Source: Planctomycetota bacterium
Lineage (GTDB): Bacteria; Planctomycetota; GCA-002687715; DRQF01
NCBI GenBank assembly: GCA_015485455.1
Contig: WFTN01000079.1
Location: 1 to 8,986, forward strand
Direction: 5' to 3'
Length of the DNA: 8,986 nt
In this document: positions 7,350 to 8,986 of the stretch, piece by piece
How the letters are laid out: every line of letters starts with the position of its first letter
Position numbering within the stretch: position 1 is the stretch's first letter
Notes under the pieces: generated by a model
The model's input: the letters and a program-made list of their open reading frames with translations, nothing else
The model's database searches: none
Told to the model about the DNA's origin: nothing
Made by a program: the position numbers and the translations under genes

Positions 7350-7362
7350 GGGAATTCTTCCC
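7350..7362. repeat. Short inverted repeat in the intergenic region
   Basis: GGGAATTCTTCCC: five-base arms GGGAA/TTCCC around a three-base centre. It lies about 45 bases upstream of the candidate -35 element. It could be an operator half-site pair or a minor hairpin; nothing in the sequence decides between these. Confidence 0.25.
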
Positions 7363-7397
7363 AAGTCTGGAAAAAATATTGGCCCACCAAACCGCTG

Positions 7398-7429
7398 AAA
7401 AAAAAGCCAAGACAAATCGTCTATTCGGC
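7398..7429 (-). terminator. Candidate intrinsic terminator of the WYL regulator operon
   Basis: Read on the minus strand, the end of the WYL gene forms GCC / GGC outer pairs and AGAC / GTCT inner pairs around a GATTT loop, with four unpaired bases on one side and one on the other. Eight T residues (7405-7398) follow directly. The hairpin overlaps the TAG stop at 7423-7421. The stem is imperfect and short, so strength is uncertain, but the position and T-tract are right. Confidence 0.5.
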
Positions 7430-8407
7430 GTATTCCCGGCGAAGTTCCTTCAAGAGTTCAATAGCCATGTTGCGCGCACTTGCAGGGCTCACCACAACTA
7501 AATCCGGCCCATTCTTGATGGCCCATTGCACCACGGCATGAGGCCTGCTAGTTGGCAATTTGATGGCTAAGACGTCGTTCTTCTGCCAGTGCCATTGCCG
7601 TTGATCGAGGGATTCGGACAAATAACGTGCGGTGGCCCCTTTGGCCTCAAGCAAGATCTCGTATTCGTCGTCATCGCTGGGTCGGGTCAAACCATCTCGG
7701 GCATGTTCTTCCACGCTAAACCCTGGTTGAAGCGAGAAATAATCGCTCAGCAACTGCACTTCGTTGATGCGGTCCAGACGAAAAGAGCAGATGTGCCCCC
7801 GGTTCTCATCGAAACAAGGAATGTAAGTCACGCCATCCTTCACCAAGATTCCATGGGGATGGACCACCCGACGCTTCATGGTCTTGTCGCCGAAAGAGAG
7901 ATACTCGATCTCAATCTTGCGCTTACGGTCGATGGCATTGCGGATCTGTGGAATGATCGGTGAGCCCAAGTCAGGATGATCGCTCAAACTCACCCGGGAG
8001 GATTCTTCCAAGAAGATCCGCTGGGATTCTGGCAACGCCTTTTCGATTTTGTGCCGCAAAAGGCTGAGACGCTCTCGAACGGTCTCGTCATGCTCCCCAG
8101 GACGGGCGGCTGCAGTCAATGAAAGGTGTAGAGCCGTCACCTCGATGGGCAAGAGAGTCACCGGTCTTTTGAAATGGTCAGCGAACTCCACGTAGACGGC
8201 GTCGCCATCCAACCACATGTTGACGTAGTCATGGGGCATATAGGGAGGTGAACCGCAGAGCATGAGAGTCGGAATGAGCTGGTCCGAGATTTTCTTCGCC
8301 GGCAACCCCGTTCGCTTGGCTAACTCAGCTAAGGTGATTCCTTGGTTCTCTCGTACAATCGGCAAGACATCCAAGCATTGTAAAACGGTCTCTAACGAGA
8401 GGTTCAT
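7421..8407 (-). CDS. WYL-domain transcription regulator (PafC-like) with a degenerate WYL motif
   Basis: A DNA-binding regulator of 328 residues. Order: N-terminal helix-turn-helix region about 22-50 (ITLAELAKRTGLPAKKIS), a linker, a WYL ligand-sensing domain about 150-222, and a C-terminal WCX-like domain about 247-326. WYL domains sense ligands, often nucleic acids; in actinobacteria the PafB/PafC pair controls a DNA-damage response. Here the WYL triad reads T-Y-I (194-196), and the usual Arg before the aromatic is Cys207 (ICSFRLDRI against IRMFKMARI in its neighbour), so ligand binding may differ or be lost. The ATG overlaps the upstream gene's TGA by four bases (ATGA), and GGGGAG sits six bases before it. 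It is probably co-translated and may pair with the upstream WYL protein. Target genes are unknown. Confidence 0.85.
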   Translation of the reverse strand: MNLSLETVLQCLDVLPIVRENQGITLAELAKRTGLPAKKISDQLIPTLMLCGSPPYMPHDYVNMWLDGDAVYVEFADHFKRPVTLLPIEVTALHLSLTAAARPGEHDETVRERLSLLRHKIEKALPESQRIFLEESSRVSLSDHPDLGSPIIPQIRNAIDRKRKIEIEYLSFGDKTMKRRVVHPHGILVKDGVTYIPCFDENRGHICSFRLDRINEVQLLSDYFSLQPGFSVEEHARDGLTRPSDDDEYEILLEAKGATARYLSESLDQRQWHWQKNDVLAIKLPTSRPHAVVQWAIKNGPDLVVVSPASARNMAIELLKELRREYAE

Positions 8408-8986
8408 CTCTTGCTCCCCTCGCCGTATTGAGCCAGGAATCGATCAATTCGCTCTAAGGCGCTGGCACGAAGAGAGGGGGGTTCAAGGACTCGAACGTCT
8501 TTGCCCAACGATAAGATCCAGTCAAGCATTCTGTCGGGGCTTTTAACCGAGAACCTGAGGATCACTTTCTTCGCCTTGCTCAAATCGTTGAAGTCAAGGA
8601 TCTTGCCCTTGCGGTTAACAATGTCAAAACTCAAAGTGGCTTCGTGGCGCAATTGAGAGGCTAAGTCTCTAGGCACTTCCAGTTTGACTTCCACGGGTTC
8701 TTCTACACCATAATCCCAGGGGCGACGGTTCAGGTGATCGTCCACCTTGAATCCCTCTGGAATCTCGAACTCAGGCCCCGCATCTGAAGCGCCAGTAAGA
8801 GCAGTCCCTCCGGAGATGCGCGCCATCTTAAACATCCGGATGTCTTTTCGCGTTTGACAATAGCCAACCAAATACCACTCGCCTTCGGAAAGCCCCAGCC
8901 CATAGGGGTTCACCCGACGCCGGGCTGGCTTTTCATCACGCCTGCCGACGTAGTCAAAGCGAATCGTTCGCCGTCCGTAGATGGAG
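8404..8986 (-). CDS. WYL-domain transcription regulator (PafB-like), N-terminus outside window
   Basis: C-terminal 193 residues of a WYL regulator. The frame stays open to the window edge. The first candidate start inside, a GTG at 8913-8911, lies in the middle of the WYL domain and cannot be the real one, so the helix-turn-helix region is off the edge. From the edge, residues about 1-62 hold a textbook WYL core: RRRVNPYGL, then GEWYLVGY with Trp37-Tyr38-Leu39, then IRMFKMARI with Arg50, Phe52 and Arg56. A WCX-like domain follows at about 97-190 (PVEVKLEV to RIDRFLAQY). The stop overlaps the start of the next WYL gene. Tandem WYL genes of this type are known as PafB/PafC in actinobacteria; a heteromeric regulator is an inference from that arrangement. 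Confidence 0.88.
   Translation of the reverse strand, partial: SIYGRRTIRFDYVGRRDEKPARRRVNPYGLGLSEGEWYLVGYCQTRKDIRMFKMARISGGTALTGASDAGPEFEIPEGFKVDDHLNRRPWDYGVEEPVEVKLEVPRDLASQLRHEATLSFDIVNRKGKILDFNDLSKAKKVILRFSVKSPDRMLDWILSLGKDVRVLEPPSLRASALERIDRFLAQYGEGSKR

Noticed and set aside
8404..8913. Complete small WYL protein starting at the GTG at 8913
   Set aside because: The frame stays open upstream and encodes the first strands of the same WYL domain (RRTIRFDYVGR), so the gene is truncated by the window edge rather than short.

Overview
The window looks like an ordinary bacterial chromosome from the Planctomycetes/Verrucomicrobia (PVC) side of the tree, with base composition close to balanced. 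The clue is a 124-residue protein at 1613-1987 that I recognise as the 'Verruc_Plancto-restricted' (Minf_1886-type) family. A large exported TPR metallopeptidase, an S41 protease with a PDZ domain, and paired WYL regulators fit that setting but do not prove it. Species cannot be assigned from the sequence alone.

Layout: (1) 2-1528, plus strand: the C-terminal part of a secreted-type PDZ/S41 C-terminal processing protease whose catalytic domain carries six tandem EF-hand-loop-like repeats. A strong intrinsic terminator follows at 1555-1590. (2) 7246-1613, minus strand: four tightly packed cistrons converging on the protease gene. They are an exported TPR / peptidase-MA protein, a DnaA-type initiator with a degenerate ATPase, a DNA polymerase III delta-prime clamp-loader subunit, and the Minf_1886-type protein. 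The first three are joined by TAG|ATG and TGATG junctions, and the fourth follows after 22 bases. A promoter and a strong ribosome binding site with a TTG start lie just upstream. (3) 7398-7429: a candidate terminator at the end of the next unit. (4) 8986-7421, minus strand: two WYL-domain transcription regulators overlapping by four bases (PafB/PafC-like arrangement), the upstream one cut by the window edge.

How the parts may work together: dnaA and holB both act in chromosome replication (initiation and clamp loading), so the core of the operon is a replication unit. It is unusual that its first gene encodes an exported zinc metallopeptidase and its last a lineage-restricted protein of unknown role. 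The DnaA homologue keeps its N-terminal and DNA-binding domains, Walker A and Walker B, but lacks the box VII arginine finger and the sensor II arginine. It is therefore either a highly diverged initiator or a DnaA paralogue with a regulatory role. The most notable points are this DnaA, the calcium-loop insertion in the S41 protease, and the operon composition. I found no RNA genes, mobile elements or CRISPR arrays.
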